Notes: generated by a model not told the origin, from the letters alone. A DNA stretch of 64,000 bases from CAVROT01 sp963722905 (GCA_963722905.1 CAVROT010000005.1:331496-395495); one strand, 5' to 3'. Positions 8,467 to 18,030 are shown, counted from the first letter of the stretch. Numbers and translations: made by a program.

Positions 8467-9831
8467 TCAATCGTCCGGCGCGCGGACGCCGCGGCCATCC
8501 GCGGCGCGCTTGCCGCGCTGGCGGGCGAACCAGTCCAGCCGGCGCTTCAGTTCGCGCTCGTGGCCACGCTCGACCGGGGCGTAATACGCCTCGCGCGCCA
8601 TGCCGGGCGGAAAATAGTCCTGACCCGAGAATCCGTCCTGTGCGTCGTGATCGTAGGCGTAATCGGCGCCGTGGCCCAACTCGCGCATGAGGGCGGTGGG
8701 GGCGTTCAGGATGTGCGCCGGCGGAGGTTCGCTGCCCGTGCGCCGGGCGGCGGCGGACGCCGCCTTGAACGCGACATAGCCGGCGTTCGACTTCGGGGCC
8801 AGCGCCAGATGGATCACCGCCTGTGCCAGCGCCAGTTCTCCCTCGGGCGATCCCAGCCGTTCGTAGATGTCCCACGCCTGCAGGCAGATGGCCTGCGCCT
8901 GCGGATCGGCAAGGCCCACGTCCTCGATCGCCATGCGGGTGATGCGGCGGGCGAGATAGCGCGGATCCTCGCCCCCCTCCAGCATCCGCGCCAACCAGTA
9001 GAGCGCGGCGTCGGGGTCCGAGCCGCGCACCGACTTGTGCAGCGCGCTGATCAGGTTGTAGTGCGCGTCGCCGCCCTTGTCGTATTGCGCGGCGCGGCGC
9101 GACAGGCGCGACGCCAGCGCGGCCGCGTCCAGCGGCGCGTCCGGGGACATCGCCGCTACCCGTTCGACGAGGTTCAGGAGGGCGCGTCCGTCGCCGTCGG
9201 CCATCATGCACAGTGCCCCGCGAGCGGCGTCCGTCAGCGGCAGCGGGCCGACCTCGGCCTCGGCCCGCACCAGCAGCAGGTCCAGGTCCGCGTCCTCCAG
9301 CCGGCGCAGCACCAGAACCTCGGCCCGGGACAGCAGCGCTGCGTTCAACTCGAACGACGGATTCTCAGTGGTGGCGCCGACCAGCACGATGGTCCCGTCC
9401 TCCATATGGGGAAGGAATCCGTCCTGCTGCGCCTTGTTGAAACGGTGGATCTCGTCGACGAAGAGCAGCGTGGAGAGGCCGTTCGTCCGGCGCAGGCGCG
9501 CTGCCTCGAACACACGGCGCAGGTCCGGGACGCCGGTGAAGATAGCGCTGATCTGCACGAAATGGTGCTGCGCCTCGCCCGCCAGCAGTCGCGCGATCGT
9601 CGTCTTGCCGACGCCCGGTGGCCCCCAGAGGATCAATGAGGCAAGGCGCCCTGCCGCCAGCATTGCGCCCAGAGGCGCATCGGCGGACAGAAGATGTGCC
9701 TGACCGATGACGTCGGCGATGCGACCGGGCCGAAGACGGTCGGCCAGCGGAGCCGCGGCCCTCGTCGGACCCGGCGCCAGGCCCGGTTCCTTCCCGAACA
9801 GATCGGTCACGCGAACGTTACCATACCGCAT
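8467..9831 (-). CDS. rarA: Replication-associated recombination protein A (RarA/MgsA)
   Basis: A AAA+ ATPase related to clamp loaders and WRNIP1 that acts at stalled replication forks. It has Walker A GPPGVGKTT near residue 70, Walker B DEIHRFNK, sensor-1 GATTENPS, and the C-terminal MgsA tetramerisation region with AIEDVGLADP and AGYVAFKAA. The start may be ATG 9831 or GTG 9810; neither has a clear ribosome binding site. It is the first gene of the overlapping minus-strand group. Confidence 0.93.
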   Translation of the reverse strand: MRYGNVRVTDLFGKEPGLAPGPTRAAAPLADRLRPGRIADVIGQAHLLSADAPLGAMLAAGRLASLILWGPPGVGKTTIARLLAGEAQHHFVQISAIFTGVPDLRRVFEAARLRRTNGLSTLLFVDEIHRFNKAQQDGFLPHMEDGTIVLVGATTENPSFELNAALLSRAEVLVLRRLEDADLDLLLVRAEAEVGPLPLTDAARGALCMMADGDGRALLNLVERVAAMSPDAPLDAAALASRLSRRAAQYDKGGDAHYNLISALHKSVRGSDPDAALYWLARMLEGGEDPRYLARRITRMAIEDVGLADPQAQAICLQAWDIYERLGSPEGELALAQAVIHLALAPKSNAGYVAFKAASAAARRTGSEPPPAHILNAPTALMRELGHGADYAYDHDAQDGFSGQDYFPPGMAREAYYAPVERGHERELKRRLDWFARQRGKRAADGRGVRAPDD

Positions 9832-9929
9832 AGGATGAGACAGGAACCGATATCTCGTCCTTGGGTTGCAACTGTCGAGCGGCCTTCAGGGCCTGCGCCG
9901 GGATGCCTGAAACTGGAAGGGACCTTTTC

Positions 9930-10133
9930 ATGCTCGATCTAGACCGCGACGCTTTCGATGTCATCAGATCCTTGCCGCCTTCCCGGCAGGCCGAGATAAC
10001 GAACATCCTGCGAGGTACCGGGAACGTGACCAAGGCCGAGGCCCACCGCCGCCTGAACCGTTCGCTCGTCGCCGTGCGTCCGGCCGTAGGCAGGAACCCG
10101 ATGCCGACCGAGACGCACAGCCTGCCGCGGTAA
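9930..10133 (+). CDS. Small hypothetical protein
   Basis: A 67-residue frame with no recognised family. The ATG at 9930 is preceded by GGAAGGG about 10 nt upstream. The N-terminal half (MLDLDRDAFDVI) is amphipathic, followed by a basic stretch. It is divergent from rarA and convergent with luxI. The ribosome binding site and the otherwise empty interval support it, but it could be non-coding. Confidence 0.4.
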   Translation: MLDLDRDAFDVIRSLPPSRQAEITNILRGTGNVTKAEAHRRLNRSLVAVRPAVGRNPMPTETHSLPR

Positions 10134-10169
10134 GCGGCGCAGGTCGGGAACCCGCGCCGCCACCCGGTG

Positions 10170-10760
10170 TCAGTGAAGAGTATTGGTGAAGTTCATGGAG
10201 ACGACCTGATTGTGGACGCCCGCGATTTCCATGACCGGACCCAGACCGACCATGTCGATCCGTACCCGCCCGGCCCAGCGTGGCCAGTTCGCGTTCAGCA
10301 GTGCCACGCAGCTGCTTGCGCCCAGATCGCGCGCAGCCCTGCTGAGCTCCGAGACAAGTCGCGCATGGACCATGCGTCGTTGCGCAGCCGGAACGTCATG
10401 CGCAACGAACAGACGGGAGCCCTCGTAGATGGTCGGACCGACCGGCGCCACGTCGTAGAGCAGGTCAGACGGGATCGATTCGAGCAGACCCCGCTGCGCG
10501 TCGCGGATCATGTAGCTGTAGATGCCGCACTTCGCCGTCGTCGGCGTCAGCCGCGTCCCGGCAAGCACCTTACCCAATTCATCGTGAACGACGACCCATC
10601 GGCTTGCAGGTGTATCGTACTGATCGTACTCCATTCCCATGGCCTCGGGCAGGTCCCACCGGTTGTGACCGATGAACAGCTCTCGGCGCGCGCGGAACAT
10701 ATTGGCGAAGATTTCGCCATGCGCATGTATGTTCGCGAACGAAAGGATCGTAGCTTGCAT
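10170..10760 (-). CDS. luxI: Acyl-homoserine-lactone synthase
   Basis: A 196-residue LuxI-family autoinducer synthase that makes an acyl-homoserine lactone from SAM and an acyl-ACP (or acyl-CoA). The family's invariant residues are present: Arg and Phe in ARRELFIG, Trp in NRWDL, Asp in DQYDTPAS, Arg in AGTRL, and Glu/Arg in EGSRLFV. ATG 10760 follows GGAG. The luxR gene lies 76 bp upstream on the same strand. Acyl-chain length cannot be predicted. Confidence 0.93.
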   Translation of the reverse strand: MQATILSFANIHAHGEIFANMFRARRELFIGHNRWDLPEAMGMEYDQYDTPASRWVVVHDELGKVLAGTRLTPTTAKCGIYSYMIRDAQRGLLESIPSDLLYDVAPVGPTIYEGSRLFVAHDVPAAQRRMVHARLVSELSRAARDLGASSCVALLNANWPRWAGRVRIDMVGLGPVMEIAGVHNQVVSMNFTNTLH

Positions 10761-10816
10761 TGTCGTCTCCAAGTGTGAGTCCAGGATAGCCCCCCAGGGA
10801 TCCACTTAGAGATCAT

Positions 10817-10832
10817 TTGCCGTTAACGCTAA
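10817..10832. promoter_or_regulatory. Imperfect palindrome between luxR and luxI
   Basis: A 16-bp dyad centred on CGTTAACG, with 12 of 16 positions matching its own reverse complement, lies about 57 bp upstream of the luxI start in a locally AT-rich stretch. Its placement is suitable for a lux-box, but it does not match the classical lux-box consensus, so the role is a guess. Confidence 0.3.
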
Positions 10833-10836
10833 TGAC

Positions 10837-11493
10837 TTATAGTAAACGGTAGTCCTGTGCGCGCTGAACCGCCTCCGCCGTGGTCCGGGCCATCAGTCTT
10901 GTGCGGGCTCCCGCCAATCGAAGCTTCAGAGCGCTTTCGGATATGCCTAAATGATCGGCAGCCGCAGCATGGCGCATACCGTCGGCGATGCACCGCAGCG
11001 CATCCGCCTGCGCGCCGGTCAGGTGGCGCGGCGGTTCGCTGATGTCGTGGAGGCTTGCGACAACCTCACGGATCTCGGCGATCTCGTCCTCCTCGAACTC
11101 GCGGTCGCTGCGCGCGACGCTGCCCACCGTACGGGATTTCATCGGACCGTGGGACACCGTGATCCCGTAGTGCAGGCCAAAGCTGTCGGCCTTGCGGAAG
11201 ATACCGAAAGGGTCGGGGATTCTCGGGTTGCTCCAGCGGGTCGTCCCGGTTGTGGTGAACGCCCACGCCACCAGCGGATCGCGCAGGACATAGCCGTTGT
11301 CGGTGTAGTGATTGATCCAGTCCTGGTTGAACGTCTGGAAAACCATCAGTGGAGACAGGAACCTGATATGCAGCGCCAGAAAATAACCGGCCTCCGCGTG
11401 AGTATCCAGCCGGTCCAGCTCGCGGTCGAAGTTGGCTTTCTCGAACATGGGCGTTTCTGTACGCACAACGCCGTTCGGTGCAATGGCCTTCAT
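10837..11493 (-). CDS. luxR: LuxR-family quorum-sensing transcriptional regulator
   Basis: A 218-residue regulator with an N-terminal autoinducer-binding domain (about 25-150, including WINHYTDNGYVLRDPL) and a C-terminal GerE-type helix-turn-helix (LTGAQADALRCIADGM then HLGISESALKLRLAGAR). It is expected to bind the product of the adjacent luxI. An internal Met at 11448 is an alternative start; neither start has a strong ribosome binding site. A perfect inverted repeat lies 13 bp upstream of the start. Confidence 0.9.
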   Translation of the reverse strand: MKAIAPNGVVRTETPMFEKANFDRELDRLDTHAEAGYFLALHIRFLSPLMVFQTFNQDWINHYTDNGYVLRDPLVAWAFTTTGTTRWSNPRIPDPFGIFRKADSFGLHYGITVSHGPMKSRTVGSVARSDREFEEDEIAEIREVVASLHDISEPPRHLTGAQADALRCIADGMRHAAAADHLGISESALKLRLAGARTRLMARTTAEAVQRAQDYRLL

Positions 11494-11506
11494 GGACTAT
11501 CGGTAC

Positions 11507-11532
11507 GATGTGACCGCCGAAACGGTCACATC
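11507..11532. promoter_or_regulatory. Perfect 10-bp inverted repeat between rplQ and luxR
   Basis: Arms GATGTGACCG and CGGTCACATC are separated by six bases. The site lies 62 nt after the rplQ stop and 13 bp before luxR. It could be an operator for LuxR or another dimeric regulator, or a terminator stem for the ribosomal operon; there is no T-run on the minus strand, which favours a DNA-binding site or a mixed role. Confidence 0.6.
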
Positions 11533-11594
11533 ACCGTCACAATAGCCGATGGCATGGGCAACCTACCGAACCCCTTGACATAGCACGGAAAAGG

Positions 11595-12011
11595 TCAGGC
11601 GTCAGCCTCCTCGGCTGCCAGGCGCGCCTTGTCGGCGGCGCCCTTGGCCGCCGGGTCCCGATCGACCAGTTCGACGATCGCCATCGGCGCCATGTCGCCG
11701 TAGCGAAAGCCGGCCTTCAGCACACGCACGCAGCCGCCGGCACGTTCGGCATAGCGCGGCCCGAGAACGCCGAACAGCTTTTCGACATGCATGTCCTGCT
11801 TGAGCCGGGACGCGGCCTGGCGGCGGGCATGAAGATCGCCCCGCTTGCCCAGCGTGATCAGCTTTTCGGCGATCCGCTTGAGCTCCTTGGCCTTCGGCAG
11901 GGTCGTCTTGATCTGCTCATGTTCGATCAGCGATCCCGACATGTTGGCGAAGAGGGCCTTGCGGTGTTCGTGGGTCCGGTTCAGGCGGCGGTATCCGCGG
12001 GCGTGACGCAT
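11595..12011 (-). CDS. rplQ: 50S ribosomal protein L17
   Basis: A 138-residue L17 with the family N-terminus MRHARGYRRLNR and RKALFANM. It is a large-subunit protein near the exit tunnel and the last gene of the alpha cluster, 127 bp downstream of rpoA. The C-terminus is an Ala/Glu-rich tail common in alphaproteobacteria. Confidence 0.98.
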   Translation of the reverse strand: MRHARGYRRLNRTHEHRKALFANMSGSLIEHEQIKTTLPKAKELKRIAEKLITLGKRGDLHARRQAASRLKQDMHVEKLFGVLGPRYAERAGGCVRVLKAGFRYGDMAPMAIVELVDRDPAAKGAADKARLAAEEADA

Positions 12012-12118
12012 CGTGTCTTTCCTTCATTTTGCTTTGTCAGGCGGTCAGATGCGTGTCTGCCGCTCACCTTGGGGCGGAATGCCCACGACGGCCCCACCGG
12101 GAGCCGCCGCTGCCTTCG

Positions 12119-12138
12119 GGAGACGGACGTCCGTCTCC
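12119..12138. repeat. 20-bp perfect palindrome directly after rpoA
   Basis: GGAGACGGAC is followed immediately by its reverse complement, abutting the rpoA stop codon. As RNA it would form an 8-bp stem with a 4-nt loop in the rpoA-rplQ spacer. Partial termination or mRNA stabilisation is inferred. Confidence 0.6.
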
Positions 12139-13155
12139 TCAGAAATTATCCTCGAACTTCTTGGCGAGATCCTCGATGTTCTCTGGCGGCCACTCCTCGA
12201 CGTCCATACCGAGATGCAGACCCATGCCGCTGAGGACTTCCTTGATCTCGTTGAGCGACTTTCGGCCGAAGTTCGGCGTGCGCAGCATCTCGGCCTCGGT
12301 CTTCTGGATGAGGTCGCCGATATAGACGATGTTGTCGTTCTTGAGGCAGTTGGCCGAACGGACCGACAGCTCCAGCTCGTCTACCTTCTTGAGTAGCAGC
12401 GGGTTGAACTCCAGGCCGTCGTCCTCGTCGCCGCGCGTGGCCTGATCGGGCTCGTCGAAGTTCACGAAGATGCTGAGCTGGTCCTGAATGATCCGCGCGG
12501 CATAGGCGACGGCGTCATCGGGGCTGACCGACCCGTCCGTCTCCAGCTTGAGCGTCAGCCTGTCGTAGTCCAGTACCTGCCCTTCCCGGGTGGGGGTCAC
12601 GTCGTAACTGACGCGCTTGACCGGCGAATAGATGGCGTCGATGGGCATGAGGCCGATCGGCGCGTCCTCCGGGCGGTTCTTGTCGGCCGACACGTAGCCC
12701 TTGCCGGTGCTGACCGTCAGCTCCATGAAAAGGTCCGCGCCCTCGTCGAGATGGCAGATGACCAGCTCCTTGTTGAGGATCTCGATCCCGTTCGAGGTCG
12801 AGATGTCGCCGGCAGTGACGACCTGCGGACCCTTGGCCGAGATGGTCAGGCGCTTGGGCCCCTCGACTTCCATGCGGATCGCGACGGTCTTGAGGTTCAG
12901 CACCACATCCGTGACGTCCTCGCGGACGCCCGCGATGGACGAGAACTCATGCAGAACGTTGTCGATCTGGACGCTGGTGATGGCGGCACCCTGCAGCGAA
13001 GACATCAGCACGCGGCGCAGAGCGTTGCCCAGCGTCAGGCCGAAGCCGCGCTCCAGCGGTTCGGCGACGACGGTCGCCTGACGGTGCCGGTCGTTGCCCG
13101 GACGAACGACCAGCTGCGTCGGCTTGATCAGTTCCTGCCAGTTCTTGTGGATCAT
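12139..13155 (-). CDS. rpoA: RNA polymerase alpha subunit
   Basis: The 338-residue alpha subunit. The N-terminal domain (about 1-235) nucleates assembly of the polymerase core. A linker leads to the C-terminal domain (about 255-325), with SVRSANCLKNDNI and RTPNFGRKSLNEIKE, which contacts UP elements and activators. It lies between rpsK and rplQ, the usual alpha-operon position. Confidence 0.98.
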   Translation of the reverse strand: MIHKNWQELIKPTQLVVRPGNDRHRQATVVAEPLERGFGLTLGNALRRVLMSSLQGAAITSVQIDNVLHEFSSIAGVREDVTDVVLNLKTVAIRMEVEGPKRLTISAKGPQVVTAGDISTSNGIEILNKELVICHLDEGADLFMELTVSTGKGYVSADKNRPEDAPIGLMPIDAIYSPVKRVSYDVTPTREGQVLDYDRLTLKLETDGSVSPDDAVAYAARIIQDQLSIFVNFDEPDQATRGDEDDGLEFNPLLLKKVDELELSVRSANCLKNDNIVYIGDLIQKTEAEMLRTPNFGRKSLNEIKEVLSGMGLHLGMDVEEWPPENIEDLAKKFEDNF

Positions 13156-13232
13156 GTATGTCTCCTCAATTCCTGCACGTCGCCCATGACCGCGACGCGC
13201 ACCCCGAGGGCCGGTGATATGACGGCGATGAA

Positions 13233-13260
13233 CGGCCGCGCCCTGCGGGGGGCACGGCCG
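13233..13260 (-). terminator. Stem-loop between rpsK and rpoA
   Basis: Arms CGGCCG-c-GCCC and GGGC-a-CGGCCG (one mismatch, 6-nt loop) begin about 20 nt after the rpsK stop codon. No T-run follows. It is probably an attenuator or stabilising hairpin; the function is inferred. Confidence 0.5.
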
Positions 13261-13279
13261 CAGCCATGTGATGGAGGCG

Positions 13280-13672
13280 TCAGACGCGCCGGCGCTTGGG
13301 GGGACGGCAGCCGTTGTGGGCCATCGGCGTCACGTCGCGGATGGACGTGATGTTGAACCCTGCCGTCGCCAGCGCGCGCAGGGCGCTCTCGCGACCCGAA
13401 CCGGGGCCCTGGACCTCGACCTCCAGCGTGCGGACGCCATGCTCCTGCGCCTTGCGCCCCGCATCCTCGGCCGCCATCTGCGCGGCGTAGGGCGTGGACT
13501 TGCGCGATCCCTTGAACCCGCAGGTGCCCGAGGATGACCACGAGATCGCGTTTCCCTGCACGTCCGAAATCAGGATCTTGGTGTTGTTGAACGACGAATT
13601 CACGTGGGCGACGCCGGCCGCGATATTCTTCGAGACCTTCTTCTTGGCCCCGCGACGAGGTGCTTGTGCCAT
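13280..13672 (-). CDS. rpsK: 30S ribosomal protein S11
   Basis: A 130-residue S11 of the small-subunit platform, with GVAHVNSSFNNTKI and the C-terminal NGCRPPKRRRV characteristic of the family. It lies 10 bp downstream of rpsM in the alpha cluster. Confidence 0.98.
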   Translation of the reverse strand: MAQAPRRGAKKKVSKNIAAGVAHVNSSFNNTKILISDVQGNAISWSSSGTCGFKGSRKSTPYAAQMAAEDAGRKAQEHGVRTLEVEVQGPGSGRESALRALATAGFNITSIRDVTPMAHNGCRPPKRRRV

Positions 13673-13682
13673 TGTCCTGCCC

Positions 13683-14051
13683 CTACTTCTTCTTGCCGGC
13701 GATGGCCTTCGCAGGCCCCTTGCGCGTGCGCGCGTTGGTGTGCGTCCGCTGTCCGCGCACCGGCAGATTGCGGCGGTGGCGCAGGCCGCGGTAGCACCCG
13801 AGATCCATCAGACGCTTGACGTTCATCTGGGTCTCGCGGCGCAGGTCGCCCTCGACCGACATGTTCGCGTCGATGTACTCGCGGACCGACAGGACCTCGG
13901 CATCGCTCAGCTCGTTCACGCGGCGCGCATAGTCGATGTTGGTGGCGTCGCAGATGGCGCGGGCCGAGGACGGGCCGATGCCTGTGATATAGGTGAGGGC
14001 GACGGGCACCCGTTTGGCGGTGGGGATGTTGACCCCGGCAATACGTGCCAA
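13683..14051 (-). CDS. rpsM: 30S ribosomal protein S13
   Basis: A 122-residue S13 of the small-subunit head, with MARIAGVNIP at the start and RGQRTHTNARTRKGP in the basic C-terminus that contacts the P-site tRNA. It is the first gene of the alpha cluster, preceded by a 256-bp gap holding a hairpin and a promoter candidate. Confidence 0.98.
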   Translation of the reverse strand: MARIAGVNIPTAKRVPVALTYITGIGPSSARAICDATNIDYARRVNELSDAEVLSVREYIDANMSVEGDLRRETQMNVKRLMDLGCYRGLRHRRNLPVRGQRTHTNARTRKGPAKAIAGKKK

Positions 14052-14109
14052 AGTGTTGGCTTCCTTTTCGTTGCGGGCCCGTGATTCCAGGCCCTTTTTT
14101 CACAACGCA

Positions 14110-14135
14110 AGCCCGGAGCGCCAAGGCGCCGGGCT
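14110..14135 (-). other. Stem-loop upstream of rpsM
   Basis: A GC-rich inverted repeat (outer arms AGCCCGG/CCGGGCT, inner CGCC/GGCG) lies in the adk-rpsM gap, about 58 nt before the rpsM start and downstream of the candidate promoter. It would therefore sit in the 5' leader of the alpha-cluster transcript. A regulatory role is possible but unproven. Confidence 0.45.
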
Positions 14136-14201
14136 GCAGAACGATCGGTGGACGGTATCGGGACGGACCCGGGCGTTCACGATTCCCTAACGGGATGGGA
14201 G

Positions 14202-14230
14202 CACCTAGTGTATTGCCGGCCGGCCGTCAA
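14202..14230 (-). promoter_or_regulatory. Candidate promoter for rpsM-rpsK-rpoA-rplQ
   Basis: On the minus strand TTGACG (14230-14225) and TAGGTG (14207-14202) are separated by 17 bp, within the largest gap between adk and rpsM. The -35 box matches the consensus well and the -10 box weakly. It would allow alpha-cluster transcription independent of the spc cluster. Confidence 0.45.
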
Positions 14231-14307
14231 GACGGAGACGGCTTCCTGCAGGCACGACGCGGTCCACCGGCCAAAAGCCATCCCTGCGAACGAGCCGGCG
14301 CGCCGCC

Positions 14308-14948
14308 CTAGTGGGTCAGGACGTCCGCGATCTCGTCCGAGACGTCGTCCATTTCTCCCATGCCGTCGACGGTCCGCAGACTGCCCTTGCAATGGTAATA
14401 ACCGATCAACGTGGACGTCTTCTTGTAATACTCCATGAGCCGGGTGCGCAACGCATCGGCGGTGTCGTCGGCACGGCGTCTGAAGTCGGATGCGCCGCAA
14501 TTGCCGCATTTGCCGTCGTCGGGCTGAGGCTTCGTCAGGTCGTTGTAGACCTCTCCGCAGTTGCCGCAGGTCGACCGCCCCGAGATCCTCGCCACCAGGG
14601 CGGCATCGTCCACCTCGATCTGGATCACGGCATGAAGGTGCTGGTCATGCCGCGCGAATAGATCGCCCAGTGCATCGGCCTGGGCAAGCGTGCGCGGGAA
14701 GCCGTCGAAGATGAACCCGCCGCCACGGTCCGACTCCATCTTCTCCTCGATCAGGCCAATGACGATGTCGTCCGTCACCAGTTCGCCCCGGTCCATCACC
14801 TCCGCGACGCGGTGGCCCATGTCGGTGTCGCTGGTGCGGGCCTCGCGCAGCATGTCGCCCGTGGACAGTTGCGTCATGTTCCGCCGCTCAACCAGACGGC
14901 GGGCCTGCGTGCCTTTCCCGGCCCCGGGGGGACCGAGGAGAATGATGT

Positions 14949-14952
<4 letters not shown>
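14308..14952 (-). CDS. adk: Adenylate kinase, zinc-lid type
   Basis: The 214-residue enzyme catalyses ATP + AMP = 2 ADP. The P-loop is GPPGAGKGT (7-15), followed by an AMP-binding region and a long LID. The LID has two Cys-x2-Cys pairs (CGNCGEVY and CGNCGASD), so a structural zinc site is predicted. The start ATG overlaps the secY stop in an ATGA arrangement, typical for secY-adk. Confidence 0.97.
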
Positions 14953-16316
<1,364 letters not shown>

Positions 16317-16336
16317 GTCGCGTCACTTTCATGGAA

Positions 16337-16368
16337 ACGCCGCCGGCCCGTCTTCCGGGCGGCGGCGT
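16337..16368 (-). terminator. Strong stem-loop between rplO and secY
   Basis: A 13-bp GC-rich stem with a single bulged base and a TCTTC/GAAGA loop, followed on the minus strand by TTTCC, ends 20 nt before the secY ATG. It resembles an intrinsic attenuator and could also limit ribosome access to secY. It would allow SecY to be made in lower amounts than ribosomal proteins. Confidence 0.6.
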
Positions 16369-16426
16369 GGGAAAACACTAAGCGATGTAAGCCGCTCCGC
16401 GGCGGCTCACAACCCGCAGGCCCGAA

Positions 16427-16912
16427 CTAGCCCGCCTCTGCCGGAGCGGGAGCAGCCTTCGTGGCCGTCAGGGTCAGCGATCCACCGGCCTGTTCGACCG
16501 CCTCGACGGCGGCGCGGGAGGCACCCGTGACGCTGATCGACAGCTTGGACGTGACCGCACCCTTGGCCAGCACGCGGATGCCGTCCAGTCGGCGCCGTAC
16601 CAGGCCGCAATCGACCAGCTCGGTCTCGGTGATTTCCTCGCCCAGCTTGCCGGCGTCGATGAACTTCTGGATCATCCCGAGGTTCACCACCGCGTAGGAC
16701 TTGGCGTTGATGTTGTTGAAGCCGCGCTTGGGCAGGCGCTGGTAGAGCGGCATCTGCCCGCCCTCGTAGCCCTTTATCGCCACGCCCGACCGGGACTTCT
16801 GGCCCTTGATGCCGCGCCCGGCCGTCTTGCCGGTGCCCGAGCCGGGGCCGCGTCCGACGCGCTTGCGCTTCTTGGTGGCGCCCGGGTTGTCGTGGAGTTC
16901 GTTCAGTCTCAT
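16427..16912 (-). CDS. rplO: 50S ribosomal protein L15
   Basis: A 161-residue L15, with the N-terminal MRLNELHDN and the Gly/Arg/Lys-rich GRGPGSGTGKTAGRG that penetrates 23S rRNA. The ATG at 16912 has GGAG at a proper distance; an in-frame upstream Met would only add eight unrelated residues. It follows rpmD in the spc cluster. Confidence 0.98.
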   Translation of the reverse strand: MRLNELHDNPGATKKRKRVGRGPGSGTGKTAGRGIKGQKSRSGVAIKGYEGGQMPLYQRLPKRGFNNINAKSYAVVNLGMIQKFIDAGKLGEEITETELVDCGLVRRRLDGIRVLAKGAVTSKLSISVTGASRAAVEAVEQAGGSLTLTATKAAPAPAEAG

Positions 16913-16987
16913 GTCGCTTCTCCTGTTGCCGGACACAGGCCCCCAGCGACGGGAGCGGCCTGGCCGCGGCGTGTCATGATGCGGTAT

Positions 16988-17009
16988 CCCCGGATATTTC
17001 GGGGACAGC
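16988..17009 (-). other. Short stem-loop between rpmD and rplO
   Basis: TCCCCG/CGGGGA arms surround an AT-rich loop about 15 nt after the rpmD stop codon. It is weaker than the other intercistronic stems of this cluster. Confidence 0.35.
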
Positions 17010-17023
17010 CCAAGGCGCGGGCC

Positions 17024-17212
17024 TCAGCCCTTCTCTTCGATGATCTGCGCGAGGTGCGGGATCGAATTGACCATGCCGCGGACCGAAGGCGTGTCCTCCA
17101 GCTCGCGGGTGCGGTGCATCTTGTTCAGGCCCAGCCCCTTGAGCGTCGCACGCTGGACGGCGGGGCGGCGGATCGGAGAGCCGATCTGCTTGACGACGAT
17201 TGTCTTTGCCAT
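17024..17212 (-). CDS. rpmD: 50S ribosomal protein L30
   Basis: A 62-residue L30, starting MAKTIVVKQIGSPI and containing LGLNKMHRTRELED. The start at 17212 was preferred to one 15 bp upstream that would overlap the rpsE stop. It lies between rpsE and rplO as in other spc clusters. Confidence 0.97.
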   Translation of the reverse strand: MAKTIVVKQIGSPIRRPAVQRATLKGLGLNKMHRTRELEDTPSVRGMVNSIPHLAQIIEEKG

Positions 17213-17223
17213 GTCCGTGCCCC

Positions 17224-17814
17224 TCACGCGTCGGTGGTTTCGGCGTCGGCGGTCGCCGCGGCCGAGGTCGGGTTGTCATGACGCGGCAGGATGTCGGCCA
17301 CCTTCTTGCCCCGGCGCTGCGCGACCGAGCGCGGCGACGTCTCGCGCTGCAGGCCGTCCAGCGTGGCGCGGATCATGTTGTAAGGGTTCTGGCTGCCCAG
17401 CGACTTGGCGACCACGTCCTGCACGCCCAGCATCTCGAACACGGCGCGCATCGGGCCGCCGGCGATGATGCCGGTACCCTGCGGCGCGGTGCGCATGAAG
17501 ACCTTGCCGGCGCCGTGGCGGCCGTGGGTGTCGTGATGCAGCGTCCGACCGTCCTTGAGCGGCACGCGCATCATGTTGCGCTTGGCGGCCTCGCCCGCCT
17601 TGCGGATCGCCTCGGGGACTTCCTTGGCCTTGCCCTTGCCGAAGCCGACGCGCCCGCGCTGATCGCCCACGACGACGAGCGCCGCGAAGCCGAAGCGCTT
17701 GCCGCCCTTGACGGTCTTGCTGACGCGGTTGATCGCGACCAGGCGGTCGGCGAACTCGGGGTTCTCGTCGCGGCCCCGGCGTCCACCGCCCCCGCGATTG
17801 TCGTCTCTTGCCAT
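17224..17814 (-). CDS. rpsE: 30S ribosomal protein S5
   Basis: A 196-residue S5 with the double-stranded RNA-binding fold (RVSKTVKGGKRFGF, FGKGKAKEVPEA) and the C-terminal half (GTGIIAGGPMRAVFE). It contributes to translational accuracy. MARDDNRGG at 17814 is the start; an upstream in-frame ATG would add a non-family extension. The 216-bp gap from rplR contains a large hairpin. Confidence 0.98.
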   Translation of the reverse strand: MARDDNRGGGGRRGRDENPEFADRLVAINRVSKTVKGGKRFGFAALVVVGDQRGRVGFGKGKAKEVPEAIRKAGEAAKRNMMRVPLKDGRTLHHDTHGRHGAGKVFMRTAPQGTGIIAGGPMRAVFEMLGVQDVVAKSLGSQNPYNMIRATLDGLQRETSPRSVAQRRGKKVADILPRHDNPTSAAATADAETTDA

Positions 17815-17975
17815 CTTTCGGCTCCTGTCGTGCCCGCGCGCGGACGTTGTGGTCCGATCCTTGGTGGGCAACCTGCCCCCGGATCATCGAGGCGACGCGT
17901 GCCGCCTGCGTGTCATTGGCCGGGAAGGTCCAGACCGATCGTACCAGCCGGACAACTTACCGACTGAGTTCCGTC

Positions 17976-18027
17976 CGTACCGGCGTTCGCCGCAGCCGGC
18001 TCCCCGGCGGCTGTGAACACCGGTACG
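17976..18027 (-). other. Large imperfect stem-loop after rplR
   Basis: A 52-nt inverted repeat with outer arms CGTACCGG/CCGGTACG and further pairing inside (GTTC/GAAC and GC-rich inner arms) starts 4 nt after the rplR stop. It occupies part of the 216-nt spacer before rpsE, one of the longest in the cluster. No T-run is seen. Confidence 0.55.
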
Positions 18028-18030
18028 TTT

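Noticed and set aside
8436..8498. N-terminal extension of CrcB
   Set aside because: It would overlap rarA and add a basic segment before the first membrane helix that CrcB proteins lack.
14093..14100. T-run as terminator for the minus-strand spc cluster
   Set aside because: The T-run lies on the plus strand; on the transcribed strand it reads as A residues.
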